A DNA stretch of 64,000 nt, taken from Pedobacter jeongneungensis. Its GTDB lineage: Bacteria; Bacteroidota; Bacteroidia; Sphingobacteriales; Sphingobacteriaceae. Shown here piece after piece: positions 44,306-54,522 of this stretch. Both the position numbers and the translations under genes were made by a program. Positions within the stretch are counted from its first letter, which is position 1, and each line of letters begins with the position of its first letter. Where the stretch lies: assembly GCF_000633455.1 (NCBI RefSeq), contig NZ_AYMG01000001.1:1-64000 (forward strand). Reading direction: 5' to 3'. The notes under the pieces were generated by a model. It made no database searches. It was not told the DNA's origin and saw only the letters and a program-made list of their open reading frames with translations.

Positions 44306-45088
44306 CTAAAGCGAAAAGGCTTTAAAAATAGGATGCGCATATTCACCCCAGTTTTTCATCGCCCCAAGCAATATCGCTTTTAAACCTTTATTATCTGTCG
44401 GCTTTCCTTTTACAGGTGCTGTTAAGTCTTTTTCGGGTATGGTAACTTCTGTTACCTTGGTTGCAAACCAGGTTACATTTTCGTGTGGCAAAGCTAAACC
44501 TAAAATCATTCCGGGCAATCCCGTAAAAGATTCAGGACCGCCCGAAACGGCAATCTGGTTGCTGTAATAAGCCACTACATAAACCGAATCCATAATGATG
44601 GCATTTGCCCTGCGACACTCATAACCTGCAATTTCTCTCGTTTCGTCGGTAATCTTCCAGTTGATTTTACGTACACTATCTTTAACGAGGTAAACTTCTT
44701 CGTATACATTCTTTTGCGTAATACTGGTTTGCTGATCAAAATTTGTGGCAATCGTATTTTTTAGATCAGCCAGCGCGTCAGATGATATCCAATTGCCATT
44801 TGCTGTTTCCTCTACCGGTGGCCATTTATATAAACTTTTATCCCTGGTAAAACTTAAAGTACTCTTGGCAACCTTAAATTGGGGATTATTTTTTTTATAC
44901 AGCTCGAAAGCCTCATTCATATAACTTTCATTGTCTTTATCGATCTTCTTTTTGATCAATGCATATATATTCGATCTTTTCTCGAATTCAATCACACCAT
45001 TTTGAACGAAGTGTATATTTTGTGCAAAAAGATCGCTGCTGATGAAAATAACAGCAAACAGGATGATATATTTTAGTATAGTTTTCAT
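44306..45088 (-). CDS. GLPGLI-family protein
   Basis: 260 residues, signal peptide (MKTILKYIILFAVIFISSDLFAQ). The GLPGLI hallmark is GLPGMILGLALP at about 200, after YECRRANAIIMDSVYVVAYYS. Function is unknown; the family is found next to TonB-linked barrel proteins, as here: it starts 2 bases after the receptor gene's stop. Probably periplasmic or surface-associated. Confidence 0.88.
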   Translation of the reverse strand: MKTILKYIILFAVIFISSDLFAQNIHFVQNGVIEFEKRSNIYALIKKKIDKDNESYMNEAFELYKKNNPQFKVAKSTLSFTRDKSLYKWPPVEETANGNWISSDALADLKNTIATNFDQQTSITQKNVYEEVYLVKDSVRKINWKITDETREIAGYECRRANAIIMDSVYVVAYYSNQIAVSGGPESFTGLPGMILGLALPHENVTWFATKVTEVTIPEKDLTAPVKGKPTDNKGLKAILLGAMKNWGEYAHPIFKAFSL

Positions 45089-45090
45089 GA

Positions 45091-47895
45091 TTATTTCTGT
45101 GTTTTAACGCCGCCGCCCATTTTGTTGAAGTCCCATGATACCGAAAACATAAAATACCGTTGAATAGTCGTATTCCGGGTTTCGCTGATGGTGGTATTCG
45201 TTGCCGATCGGTCAAATCCTACATTTTGATTCAAGATATCGTTTACAGTTAAAGAGAATTTTAAATTATCCGTTTTGAAGAATTTTTTGCTCAATGAGGC
45301 GTTCCAGATAAAACGCTCAAAACTCTTGTTAAGCACCTGCGTTTTTCCATTATACTGGTATTCTCCATCCGTAGAGATTTCGAATTTAACTGGTAACTGC
45401 ACATTTCCGGAGAAATAACCCCCAAGTCCCCAGCCATCGCTGTTTGTACCAATACTTACCCTCGACATGTTATAAGTTGGACCAAAACGACCATAAAAAC
45501 TGTATTTCTTCTCTACATATTTAGAAATATTTAAACCTCCACCATAATTGTAATTCTTGGTGTTGTTTAATGTCCTGCCCTGGTTAGTGGTAATGTAGTT
45601 ATAATTAGAATTTCCATTCGCATCCAGGTTTAAACCGATGTTCATATCGAGAAACTTAATTTTCCGACCAACCTGTCCGTACAGGTAAAAGTTGGTCTGC
45701 ATTTTATCCGAGAAATTAATGTAGCTATAAGTACTCTTACCAGCAGCATCAGTGTTTACATCACTAATGATCGGATTTGAGGTAAAACTATAAGAACCGC
45801 TTAACCAGATTGATTGATTGGTTAACACCTTGTAAGAGTTATAACTTGCATTAACACTGCTTCTGAATGATGGCCTTAAATCCTGATTTCCTTTAACCAC
45901 ATTAAAAGGGTCGTTATTTACCCTAACTGGTTGTAGCTGATCGAGCGAAGGCTGATTGGTATTCCCGTTATAATTGATCCGGAGTGATTTCTGTTGAGAA
46001 AAACGGTACTGGTAAGATGCCTGAGGCATATAATTCACAAAATTCCGGATGTAAGTTCTGTTGTGGTAAACATCATCCTGTTTAAAGTTTACTCCACTAA
46101 ATTTCGAACCGAAATTGATTACCGTTTTACCTTTTTTATAATTGAAAATGGCACCTCCCTGATTAATGGTTTGGTTCAGCTCGAAGTTGTTGCTGAATAA
46201 AGTATCTAAAATATCATATCTACCGCTACCAGATTGATTGAAAGATCTGCGGTCTGATTTTCCATTCATTAAGGTTAAACCATAGTTTACAATCACCGTT
46301 AAGGTTTTAGAAAGCGGTTCGGTATAAGCTGCATTTAATTTAAACGAATTGTTTGTGATATCGTTTACCTTGAACTGGTTGGTGAGGCTGTCTACGATTG
46401 CACCCGTTTCTATAATACGTCGTTTATTTTCAGAATTTAAATAGCCTTCAGTACTGTTTTTATTGATCGACTGGTTGAGGTTCAATGACAATGTACGCCC
46501 TTTTTTCTTCAGTTTTTTGGTTAACAGCACATTCATATTGAAATTCTGATCATCCGCCTCGTTGGTAATTGTTCTATCTGATGAATTCAAAAAATAGTCG
46601 TTTTCTCCATTTGTTTCTGTTTTATAGTGGTTTGCGGTGTTGCTTTTTTTCAGGGCTCCGTCAACACTCACTTTCATTGTTAAGGTGGTATCTATTTTTA
46701 TTTCGTAGGTCGCATCCAGTTTTTGCCTGAACATGTCGTTATCAAAATCTTCATCCGAAGTGCTAAACTGCGTGCCAGATGCTAAATTATTTTGACTGAT
46801 CGAATTCCGGCTACCTTTTACCCTGATCGAACCAATTTTGTAATTGGTATTGATTGATTCTTTGTCTTTATTCCATTTATTGTCGAAGTGCAAACCACCT
46901 GTTCTGGCTACCGGTAAACCCACTCCATTATACTGGCCGCTGTACGAATCTAAGTCATCACCTCCTCCATAACTGAAATACATTCCGCCATCATCAGTCA
47001 TCGTTAAGCCACTCGATCCGCTATATTTATCGCGGTCGTCCCAACCCAAGCCTACTGTTCCGTTATTGCCTAAAATACCATAGGCAGAGAATTTCTTTTT
47101 CCCCCAGAATTTATTGAACATGGCCTGTCCCTGGTAAAAGTCTTTAGTTCCATAACCTCCCTGTACTTTACCGAAATAACCGTTCTTTTTATCTTCTTTT
47201 AATTTGATGTTCAACGTTTTTGTTTTTTCGCCATCGTCGATACCGGTAAAACTGGCCTGATCGCTTGCTTTATCATAAAGCTGAACCGACTCTACCATGT
47301 CTGCCCGCAGGTTTTTGGTTACCAGGGTAGGATCATCACCGAAAAATTCCTCCCCATCTACCAGTACTTTCGGAACGGTTTTTCCCTGGGCTGTAATTTT
47401 TCCATCTTTATCTACCTGAAAGCCAGGAAACTGTTTAATCAGGTCTTCCACTTTCGAGTTGGGCTCGATATTGTATGCTTTAGGGTCAAACTCGGTTGTA
47501 TCGCCTTTAATTTTTATGGCTGTACGGTTTCCTTTAATAATTACATCAGAAAGGATTTTAGCCATTCCGGTAAGGTTAATTTTTCCATAATCCTTCACCA
47601 GGGTGGTAGAATCTAAGGCAAAATGATCCACGAAATCGGCATATTTTGGATAGGAAACCAGTAGGATATACTTTCCGTTTTTAATACCATTGATTTCGAA
47701 AGCGCCATTTTCGGCTGTTCTGGTAAATTTTACCAATGTAGAATCCTTTGCATTTAAAATTGCGACTGAAGTTCCAGACAAGAGGGTGGTAGATGCGGTG
47801 TCAATCGTTCGGCCTTTAATGGCATGAAGGCCCTGTGCTTTTGAGTATGAAGAGATCAAAACTAAAAAGCACAACGAGAGTAATAGACGTGTCAT
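45091..47895 (-). CDS. TonB-dependent-receptor-like outer membrane barrel protein
   Basis: 934 residues with a signal peptide (MTRLLLSLCFLVLISSYSKAQ). An N-terminal carboxypeptidase-regulatory-like domain (about 22-110; AIKGRTIDTASTTLLSGTSV) precedes a plug-like part (about 120-225; GKTVPKVLVDGEEFFGDDP, NLRADMVESVQLYDKAS) and a long beta-barrel region ending in YFMFSVSWDFNK. This is the OMP_b-brl_3 type of Bacteroidota receptor rather than SusC; there is no SusD partner. Cargo unknown. It forms an operon with the GLPGLI gene. A 16-base palindrome (47928-47943) lies 33 bases before its start. Confidence 0.85.
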   Translation of the reverse strand: MTRLLLSLCFLVLISSYSKAQGLHAIKGRTIDTASTTLLSGTSVAILNAKDSTLVKFTRTAENGAFEINGIKNGKYILLVSYPKYADFVDHFALDSTTLVKDYGKINLTGMAKILSDVIIKGNRTAIKIKGDTTEFDPKAYNIEPNSKVEDLIKQFPGFQVDKDGKITAQGKTVPKVLVDGEEFFGDDPTLVTKNLRADMVESVQLYDKASDQASFTGIDDGEKTKTLNIKLKEDKKNGYFGKVQGGYGTKDFYQGQAMFNKFWGKKKFSAYGILGNNGTVGLGWDDRDKYSGSSGLTMTDDGGMYFSYGGGDDLDSYSGQYNGVGLPVARTGGLHFDNKWNKDKESINTNYKIGSIRVKGSRNSISQNNLASGTQFSTSDEDFDNDMFRQKLDATYEIKIDTTLTMKVSVDGALKKSNTANHYKTETNGENDYFLNSSDRTITNEADDQNFNMNVLLTKKLKKKGRTLSLNLNQSINKNSTEGYLNSENKRRIIETGAIVDSLTNQFKVNDITNNSFKLNAAYTEPLSKTLTVIVNYGLTLMNGKSDRRSFNQSGSGRYDILDTLFSNNFELNQTINQGGAIFNYKKGKTVINFGSKFSGVNFKQDDVYHNRTYIRNFVNYMPQASYQYRFSQQKSLRINYNGNTNQPSLDQLQPVRVNNDPFNVVKGNQDLRPSFRSSVNASYNSYKVLTNQSIWLSGSYSFTSNPIISDVNTDAAGKSTYSYINFSDKMQTNFYLYGQVGRKIKFLDMNIGLNLDANGNSNYNYITTNQGRTLNNTKNYNYGGGLNISKYVEKKYSFYGRFGPTYNMSRVSIGTNSDGWGLGGYFSGNVQLPVKFEISTDGEYQYNGKTQVLNKSFERFIWNASLSKKFFKTDNLKFSLTVNDILNQNVGFDRSATNTTISETRNTTIQRYFMFSVSWDFNKMGGGVKTQK

Positions 47896-47927
47896 AGATA
47901 AGATTTGGTTTTGTTGCCCGAATATAA

Positions 47928-47943
47928 AACTAATATATTAGTT
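47928..47943. promoter_or_regulatory. Perfect 16-base palindrome AACTAATATATTAGTT upstream of the receptor gene
   Basis: The sequence reads identically on both strands and is placed 33 bases before the receptor start. Candidate operator; with such AT-rich DNA chance is not excluded. The rest of 47896-48176 is AT-rich and holds no gene. Confidence 0.35.
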
Positions 47944-48176
47944 ACCCGCAATGGTTTAACCTTTTTTAACATATTAATGTATAGCCAGTTTTTTAGATTA
48001 ATCAACCAGTCACTTTTCGTATAGGTTATTTTGGCGTTCGTCTATAAATACAAGCTCATGGTATAATAGCCCACAATTGGCTGAAACGTTTTTAACAGAT
48101 CGCAGTCTTAATTACAAAACCACCTAATAATTAGGGATTTAAAATAAAGATTTATAAAACATAAAATATTAAGATC

Positions 48177-48818
48177 ATGAAAACTTCTATCAAAAATTTA
48201 TTCGCAGCTGCATTAGTAATGGTTACTTTAAGTAGCGCAACCGTAGTAGCAAACGCAACAGAAAACAATGCCAGCTACACTGCTTTAACAAAAGTTAAAA
48301 ATATCAGCAAAATTGTGGTATCAGGAAATGTGAAACTGATCCTTGTTCAGGATGCTAAGGAAAGTGTTGAAGTGTACGATCAATATTACACCAAAAATGC
48401 TTTGGTACAACAACAGGGAGCAGAATTGAGGATCAGCTCTTTTAATAAAAATACGTTAACGGTTATTGCCCATGTAAATAATTTAACCGCTATTGAAGCT
48501 TCAAATACTGCAAGCGTAAGCACTGCCGGAAATTTCAACCTGTTAAACCTAAGCGTTGTTTTAAATGATGATGCATCGGCAGATATTAAAGCCAATACCG
48601 TTAATTTATCAACAAATGTAAAAGATGATGCATCCTTAAAATTAGAAGGCACTACTGATACACACCAGGCTGTAATGGGTGTTGCATCCAAAATAAACAT
48701 GGCTGGTTTTACCGCTCAGGAAACCAGTATCAGACTAACAGGAAAATCACTTTTAGCAAACAACAAAAAATCCCGTTACGACGATATACAAGTTGATTTA
48801 TTAGAAAAACTATTCTAA
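48177..48818 (+). CDS. Secreted GIN-domain (DUF2807) protein
   Basis: 213 residues with signal peptide (MKTSIKNLFAAALVMVTLSSATVVANA). The mature part has the DUF2807 pattern: ISKIVVSGNVKLILVQD near the start, then short strand repeats (NLTAIEASNTASVSTAGNF, NLSVVLNDDASADIKAN). Such proteins form head-domain beta-solenoids of unknown function, often at the envelope. It is a single gene with a strong terminator after it. It resembles the 5833-7119 gene in style but is much shorter. Confidence 0.8.
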   Translation: MKTSIKNLFAAALVMVTLSSATVVANATENNASYTALTKVKNISKIVVSGNVKLILVQDAKESVEVYDQYYTKNALVQQQGAELRISSFNKNTLTVIAHVNNLTAIEASNTASVSTAGNFNLLNLSVVLNDDASADIKANTVNLSTNVKDDASLKLEGTTDTHQAVMGVASKINMAGFTAQETSIRLTGKSLLANNKKSRYDDIQVDLLEKLF

Positions 48819-48840
48819 CTCTATCATATATTTTACCGAA

Positions 48841-48873
48841 AAGGCGCTGAATTTAGATTTCAGCGCCTTTTTT
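48841..48873. terminator. Bidirectional terminator between GIN protein and SDR genes
   Basis: AAGGCGCTGAA (48841-48851) pairs perfectly with TTCAGCGCCTT (48859-48869), followed by T on the plus strand and preceded by A (T on the minus strand). It can end both convergent transcripts. Confidence 0.9.
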
Positions 48874-48875
48874 AT

Positions 48876-49592
48876 TTAAGGATTTGTTGACCAAAGACTT
48901 GCGTCTTTTACAAAAACCCTTCGATTCAGTTTCAATTGAGAAACGATGAACTCTGCCAGATCTTCCGGTTGCATAACCTTATCCGGATTTCCATCGGTTA
49001 ACTTTAAGTCGATTGCCATATCGGTAGCCGTTGTACTTGGCGACAAAGCGGTTACACGGATATTATGCTTACGCATCTCTTGCATTAAAGATACCGAAAA
49101 CGCATTAATTGCAGCCTTCGACGCCGAATACGCACTTGTTACTGCAGCAGGATTAAATGCAGAAGAACTTGAAATGTTAATGATATCGCCAGTTTCTTTT
49201 TCCATCATTTGTGGCACCACTGCACGGGTAACAAAATAAGTTCCCAGTAAATTGATTTGAATAATCTCCTGCCATTCAACTGGACTCAACTCCAAAAATT
49301 TACCAAATTTACCCACACCTGCGTTGTTAATCAGGATATCGATAAAACCCAGTGCTGATTGTACACTTTCTACGGCTTCGTTAACGGCATCCATATTGGC
49401 GACATCAGCCGTCGCGACCGCAATTTTAATTTGATACTGCTTTAATTCCTCAGCCAATTCATCTAAGTCACTTTTGGTTCTGCCAACCAACCCCACATTT
49501 ACACCTTCTTTTGCCAGTGCTATGGCTATTGCTCTTCCAATGCCTTTTCCTGCACCTGTTATAAGTGCATTTTTTCCTGATATATTTTCCAT
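48876..49592 (-). CDS. Short-chain dehydrogenase/reductase (3-oxoacyl-ACP reductase-like)
   Basis: 238 residues. Cofactor motif [10 protein letters not shown] at about 12-21, NNAG at about 87 ([11 protein letters not shown]), catalytic Ser in [10 protein letters not shown] at about 138 and YSASK (Tyr/Lys) at about 151-155. FabG-like, but a dedicated function is unknown; many such enzymes act on sugars or small ketones. It is close to the ALDH7 gene, with which it shares orientation. It is not clearly KduD, because the distance from the pectin locus is about 6 kb and no kduI is near. Confidence 0.85.
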   Translation of the reverse strand: MENISGKNALITGAGKGIGRAIAIALAKEGVNVGLVGRTKSDLDELAEELKQYQIKIAVATADVANMDAVNEAVESVQSALGFIDILINNAGVGKFGKFLELSPVEWQEIIQINLLGTYFVTRAVVPQMMEKETGDIINISSSSAFNPAAVTSAYSASKAAINAFSVSLMQEMRKHNIRVTALSPSTTATDMAIDLKLTDGNPDKVMQPEDLAEFIVSQLKLNRRVFVKDASLWSTNP

Positions 49593-49631
49593 TATTTAAT
49601 AAAATACTGATGATAGTTGGGATTTTATAAA

Positions 49632-49729
49632 GATCTGGATTATAAATCCAGATCACATGATATTGTTACCACAAAGACACAGAGGCGCAAAGGAATAAAT
49701 GGTCTTTGTGTTCTTAGTGTCTTGGTGGT
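49632..49729. repeat. Hairpins in the SDR/ALDH spacer
   Basis: GATCTGGATT-ATA-AATCCAGATC at 49632-49654 is a perfect 10-bp hairpin. Next to it (about 49669-49729) ACCACAAAGACACAG... is imperfectly mirrored by TCTTTGTGTTCTTAGTGTC...GGTGGT. Both lie in the spacer upstream of the SDR gene (minus strand). Confidence 0.65.
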
Positions 49730-49746
49730 CAAACTTAAATCAATAC

Positions 49747-51288
49747 CTATAAATCAAATTTAATTCCTTGTGCCAACGGTAAAATATTGGAATAATTGAT
49801 CGTATTCGTTTGCCTGCGCATATAAGCCCTCCAGGCATCCGATCCGCTTTCTCTACCACCGCCTGTTTCCTTTTCGCCACCAAAAGCACCACCAATTTCG
49901 GCTCCCGAGGTACCAATATTTACATTGGCAATACCACAGTCTGATCCTTTAGCAGACAAGAAATGTTCTGCTTCTCTTAAATTTAAGGTCATAATGGCTG
50001 ATGATAAACCTTGTGGCACAGCATTTTGCAGAGCAATGGCCTCATCCAGTGTTTTATATTTAATCAGGTATAAAATTGGTGCAAAAGTTTCGTGCTGAAC
50101 GATTTTGAAATCATTCTGAACCTCGGCAATACAAGGTTTTACATAACATCCACTTGCATAATCATCGCCCGATAAAACACCGCCTTCTACCACAAAATTA
50201 CCGCCCTCTTCTTTACATTTTGCTATCGAATCTAAATAAGCCTCGACAGCATCGGTATCAATCAGCGGACCAACATGGTTATTTTGATCTAGCGGATCGC
50301 CAATGCGAAGTTGTCCATAAGCTTTAACCAGTTTAGTTATAAAAGCATCATATACACTTTCATGAATTATCAATCTTCGGGTAGAAGTACAACGTTGCCC
50401 GGCAGTACCAACTGCACCAAATACAGCGCCGATTAAACTCATATCCAGATCTGCATGCTCAGAAATAATGATCGCATTGTTACCACCAAGTTCAAGCAAG
50501 CTTTTACCTAAACGGGCACCAACAGCAGCACCAACTGCTTTCCCCATACGTGTTGATCCGGTTGCTGAAACCAATGGAATCCGGTTATCATTTGTCATTA
50601 ATTCACCAACGACTCTATCTCCTAAAACCAGGTTACAAACGCCTTCGGCAACATCATTGTTTTTAAAAACCTTTGCAATAATATGCTGACAGGCAATGGC
50701 GGTTAAAGGCGTTTTTTCTGACGGTTTCCAAATGCATACATTCCCACAAACCAAAGCCAGGGCTGCATTCCAGCTCCAAACCGCCACCGGAAAATTAAAG
50801 GCCGAAATAATACCAACAATACCCAGCGGATGCCATTGTTCGTACATCCGGTGGCTTGGGCGCTCGCTGTGCATGGTTAAACCATAAAGCTGCCTCGATA
50901 AACCCACTGCAAAATCGCATATGTCGATCATTTCCTGCACCTCACCAAATCCTTCCTGCAAACTTTTACCCATTTCGTAAGAAACCAAGGTGCCCAAAGC
51001 TTCCTTATTTTCGCGCAGGGCATCGCCAAACTGACGTACAATTTCGCCTCTTTTCGGCGCCGGTACAGTACGCCACTCCTTAAATGCAACTTGTGCTTTT
51101 ATTACAATAGCATCGTAATCGGCAGTGCTTGCAACTTTTGCCGAAGCAATCAGTTTACCATCAACAGGAGAATAGCTTTCTAATTTTTCTGTGTTCGATG
51201 TTCCGCCCCAATTGCTACCTGTACTATAGGCGGCATTGTCTGCTTGTACGCCCAATTTCTTTAAAATGGATTGAATATCTGTAGTCAT
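49747..51288 (-). CDS. Aldehyde dehydrogenase, ALDH7-type (L-aminoadipate-semialdehyde/piperideine-6-carboxylate dehydrogenase)
   Basis: 513 residues. Glu of LELGGNNA at about 264 and catalytic Cys in GTAGQRCTSTRRL at about 298, with FNFPVAVWSWNAALALVCGN (ALDH7-type) at about 164. The whole protein fits antiquitin/AmaB-type enzymes, which oxidise alpha-aminoadipate semialdehyde in lysine degradation. It is monocistronic, and no other lysine genes are in the window. Other aldehydes are possible. Start ATG 51288. Confidence 0.85.
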   Translation of the reverse strand: MTTDIQSILKKLGVQADNAAYSTGSNWGGTSNTEKLESYSPVDGKLIASAKVASTADYDAIVIKAQVAFKEWRTVPAPKRGEIVRQFGDALRENKEALGTLVSYEMGKSLQEGFGEVQEMIDICDFAVGLSRQLYGLTMHSERPSHRMYEQWHPLGIVGIISAFNFPVAVWSWNAALALVCGNVCIWKPSEKTPLTAIACQHIIAKVFKNNDVAEGVCNLVLGDRVVGELMTNDNRIPLVSATGSTRMGKAVGAAVGARLGKSLLELGGNNAIIISEHADLDMSLIGAVFGAVGTAGQRCTSTRRLIIHESVYDAFITKLVKAYGQLRIGDPLDQNNHVGPLIDTDAVEAYLDSIAKCKEEGGNFVVEGGVLSGDDYASGCYVKPCIAEVQNDFKIVQHETFAPILYLIKYKTLDEAIALQNAVPQGLSSAIMTLNLREAEHFLSAKGSDCGIANVNIGTSGAEIGGAFGGEKETGGGRESGSDAWRAYMRRQTNTINYSNILPLAQGIKFDL

Positions 51289-51412
51289 ATATCTAACGAT
51301 TTACACAAAAAAACAAAAAATTAAGTTAAAGCAGGTTACATTTGGTGCTTTACTTTTACCACAATTCTTAATATCTTGCTTTAAAGATAACTGACTTATA
51401 AAATCTTAAAAA

Positions 51413-53923
51413 ATGAATAAAAAATTTATTACCTGTGGTGTAATACTGGTTTCAGCTTTTATGGCTAATCCACTTTTCGCACAGGAACAACCCGTAGAAA
51501 AATCAAATAACCTCAGCGTTTACCGCGTAACAGCAACCAAAGTTAATGACCTGGTACATACCAAACTCGATGTATCTTTCGATTATGCGAAACGCTACCT
51601 GAATGGTAAGGAATGGGTAACCTTAAAACCTCACTTTTATCCTACTGATTCTTTAACCCTCGATGCGCAGGGTATGGACATTAAAACGGTTGCCCTGGTT
51701 GGCACAAAAGGAAATACGCCACTTAAATATGTGTATAACGACAATAAATTGCACATCACGCTCAATAAAAAGTACACCAACACCGAAAATTACACCATTT
51801 ACATCGCTTATACTGCCAAACCAGATGAGCTTAAAGTAAAAGGAAGTGCAGCTATAACCGATGCCAAAGGCCTTTACTTTATCAACCCTGATGGTACCGA
51901 TAAAAATAAACCAACTCAGATCTGGACGCAGGGCGAAACGGAATCGTCATCAGCCTGGTTTCCTACAATCGACAAACCAGATCAGAAAACCACCGAAGAA
52001 ATTTCGATGACCGTAAAATCGAAATACACCACACTTTCTAATGGTAAATTGGTTAGTCAGAAAGCCAATGCCGATGGCACCAGAACCGATACCTGGAAAA
52101 TGGACTTGCCACATTCGCCATATTTATTTATGATGGCCGTTGGAGAGTTTAAGGTTACAAAAGATACTTATAAAGGTAAAGAGGTAAATTATTACCTGGA
52201 ACCAAAATTTGCACCTTATGCTAAACAGATCTTCGGAAAAACACCCGACATGATCCAGTTTTACAGCAATATTTTAGGTGTAGATTATCCATGGAACAAA
52301 TATTCGCAAGTGGTAGCCAGAGATTACGTTTCGGGTGCGATGGAAAACACTACAGCAACTTTACACGGTGAGCAGGTACAGAAAACAGACCGCGAATTAT
52401 TGGACGGAAATGAAGAAGGGACCATTGCCCATGAGCTTTTTCATCAGTGGTTTGGCGATTATGTAACAGCTGAATCTTGGTCTAACCTAACCATGAACGA
52501 ATCTTTTGCCACTTTTGGCGAAGTGATCTGGCATGGACATGATGCGGGTCAGGATGCAGAAGATAAATCACGTTACGAAAAACTACAATCGTACTTAGGA
52601 TCGACCAAGAAAGGCGAAAGCCCGGTTTTGGCACGTTTTTATTATAACGATAAGGAAGACATGTTCGACAATGTGAGTTATGCCAAAGGTTCGATCATTT
52701 TATATGCGCTTAAAAACCAGATGGGCGATGCAGCCTTTTATAAATCGCTTAACCGCTATTTAACCACAAACGCTTTCAAAAATGGCGAAACACACCAGTT
52801 ACGTTTAGCTATGGAGGATGTGACCGGTAAAGATTGGAGCCCATATTTTAACCAGTGGTACTACAATGGCGGTCACCCGATTTTAAGCATCGATTATGGC
52901 TACGAAAATGGCAAAGCAACCATTAAGGTGAAACAAACTCAGGATTCGAGCGTGCAAACTTTTACCTTACCGGTTAAAATTGACATTTATGCGGGTGGTA
53001 AAAAAATCAGAAAAGATATCCTGATCAATAGCCGCGAGCAGAATTTTAGTTTTGAGGTAAGCGCTAAACCCGATCTGATCGATTTTGACGTAGACAAAAT
53101 CATCGTGGGTGAAACCAATGATAATAAAATTGCCGAAAACTATTATTTCCAGTACAAAAACGCACCTAGCTATGCCAATAGGATTGAGGCTTTGCAATTT
53201 ATTATGCAGAGCAAAGCCAATAGCGGTCAACAGGTATTATTAGAGGGGCTAAAAGATAAATCGGGCGATTTACGTGCCTTAAGTATCGATGGCATTAACC
53301 TGGAAGATGCAAACATTAAAGCTGCAGCTTTACCAATTTTGCTTCAACTGGCCAAAAGCGATAAAGATACCGAGGTAAGATCTGCTGCAATTGTAAAATT
53401 ATCCGAAACCGGCGATCAAACCTATAAGGCATTGATGTTAGAAAGCCTTAAAGACAAATCGTACAAAGTACTGGCTGCTGGTATTGGTGGTTTAGCCAAA
53501 CTGGCACCACAAGAAAGTATTGCAGCATTATCTGCTTTAGATGCCGATACAAAAGAGCATATTGCACCTTCTATTGCATCGTTGTATATCAGCGATCCTA
53601 AAGATGAGCATCAGGCATTTTACGAAAACATTATGCTAACTGGCGACCGCAATAAAATTTTTGGCGTAATTGGTCAGTATTTCCAGTATTTAAGGGCAAA
53701 TACAAACCCAACGATTACCGAAAAAGGGATAAACAACATCAGTAGCGCGATTGAAAGATTAAAACTGCAATCGTATTTAAACAAACAGCTGGCAGGCGCT
53801 TATACAGCCACCGCACAAGCCAAAGCAAAACAGGCCACAGCAGCAAGCGGGGAAGCTAAAACAAACCTGAACAAACAGGCTGAGCTATTTAAAAAAGGCG
53901 CAGCAGATTTAGGAAAAGAATAA
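51413..53923 (+). CDS. M1-family aminopeptidase with HEAT-like C-terminal repeats
   Basis: 836 residues with signal peptide (MNKKFITCGVILVSAFMANPLFAQ). M1 hallmarks are the exopeptidase GAMEN motif (SGAMENTTATLHGEQ at about 305), zinc motif HELFHQW (HExxH) at about 340 and the third zinc ligand Glu in NESFATFGE at about 361. C-terminal 590-800 is a series of helical HEAT-like repeats (VRSAAIVKLSETGDQTYKALML). It trims peptides in the periplasm or outside. Single gene. It ends at a family A palindrome. Confidence 0.93.
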   Translation: MNKKFITCGVILVSAFMANPLFAQEQPVEKSNNLSVYRVTATKVNDLVHTKLDVSFDYAKRYLNGKEWVTLKPHFYPTDSLTLDAQGMDIKTVALVGTKGNTPLKYVYNDNKLHITLNKKYTNTENYTIYIAYTAKPDELKVKGSAAITDAKGLYFINPDGTDKNKPTQIWTQGETESSSAWFPTIDKPDQKTTEEISMTVKSKYTTLSNGKLVSQKANADGTRTDTWKMDLPHSPYLFMMAVGEFKVTKDTYKGKEVNYYLEPKFAPYAKQIFGKTPDMIQFYSNILGVDYPWNKYSQVVARDYVSGAMENTTATLHGEQVQKTDRELLDGNEEGTIAHELFHQWFGDYVTAESWSNLTMNESFATFGEVIWHGHDAGQDAEDKSRYEKLQSYLGSTKKGESPVLARFYYNDKEDMFDNVSYAKGSIILYALKNQMGDAAFYKSLNRYLTTNAFKNGETHQLRLAMEDVTGKDWSPYFNQWYYNGGHPILSIDYGYENGKATIKVKQTQDSSVQTFTLPVKIDIYAGGKKIRKDILINSREQNFSFEVSAKPDLIDFDVDKIIVGETNDNKIAENYYFQYKNAPSYANRIEALQFIMQSKANSGQQVLLEGLKDKSGDLRALSIDGINLEDANIKAAALPILLQLAKSDKDTEVRSAAIVKLSETGDQTYKALMLESLKDKSYKVLAAGIGGLAKLAPQESIAALSALDADTKEHIAPSIASLYISDPKDEHQAFYENIMLTGDRNKIFGVIGQYFQYLRANTNPTITEKGINNISSAIERLKLQSYLNKQLAGAYTATAQAKAKQATAASGEAKTNLNKQAELFKKGAADLGKE

Positions 53924-53932
53924 GAATACCGA

Positions 53933-53982
53933 GAGTCGTCATTGCTTCGTCGGCTGAAAAAGCCTTCTCGCAATGACGACTC
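53933..53982 (+). terminator. Family A palindrome acting as terminator after the aminopeptidase
   Basis: GAGTCGTCATTGC at the left end and GCAATGACGACTC at the right end with GGCTGAAAAAGCC inside, followed by TTTT. A short copy of the family A repeat (compare 23987-24090); here it looks like a terminator. Confidence 0.7.
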
Positions 53983-54066
53983 TTTTATAAAATGTAAAGC
54001 CCGACAAACAATAATCAAACCACAAGCCTTGCTTTCCACAAAATAATAACTCAACCTATAAAAACG

Positions 54067-54522
54067 TTAATTACAACCATCCTTTCTCCTTGTATCAATA
54101 ATATAAACAATCTGCCAGCCCTTATCTCCCTTTACCAATTGAAAGGAATTCACCCCGCAATGACTAAATTTTTCACCAACGTAAAATTTATAATCTGTCC
54201 ATACAGCAGCCAGTGGCCCATCAATTAATATTTTAGTGAACACAATGCGTTCATCATATATTTCTTTATGCGGCATGCCAATAAGCTTTACAAAATCATT
54301 AACCGATTCTGTTCTAACGTTCACCTTTTCAGCCTTATTCACAATGGTTTGCATTACTGCACCGGCCGCAAAAGCAGACCGTACTACAGCGCTGTCACCT
54401 GTTTTCATTCCGGCAAATAAGTGATTTACCGCTTCTTTAACAGCACTTTCTTCACTGTTTTGTGCAAAACCAGCTGTAGTAAACTCCAGCAAAAACAGGG
54501 CAAAAATGATCAATCCTTTCAT
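54067..54522 (-). CDS. Secreted NTF2-like (putative lumazine-binding type) protein
   Basis: 151 residues with signal peptide (MKGLIIFALFLLEFTTAGFA). Pattern of the SnoaL/NTF2 or Lumazine_bd_2 fold: SAVKEAVNHLFAGMKTGDSAVVRSAF at the start, GPLAAVWTDYKFYVGEKFSHCGVNSFQLVKG near the end, then the YIIDTRRKDGC tail. Function unknown. Lone gene; the spacer 54523-54772 has no gene or strong structure. Confidence 0.78.
   Translation of the reverse strand: MKGLIIFALFLLEFTTAGFAQNSEESAVKEAVNHLFAGMKTGDSAVVRSAFAAGAVMQTIVNKAEKVNVRTESVNDFVKLIGMPHKEIYDERIVFTKILIDGPLAAVWTDYKFYVGEKFSHCGVNSFQLVKGDKGWQIVYIIDTRRKDGCN

Noticed and set aside
48876..49592. Idea that the short-chain dehydrogenase is KduD
   Set aside because: Generic FabG-like motifs only, far from the pectin genes, no kduI nearby; kept as an SDR of unknown substrate.
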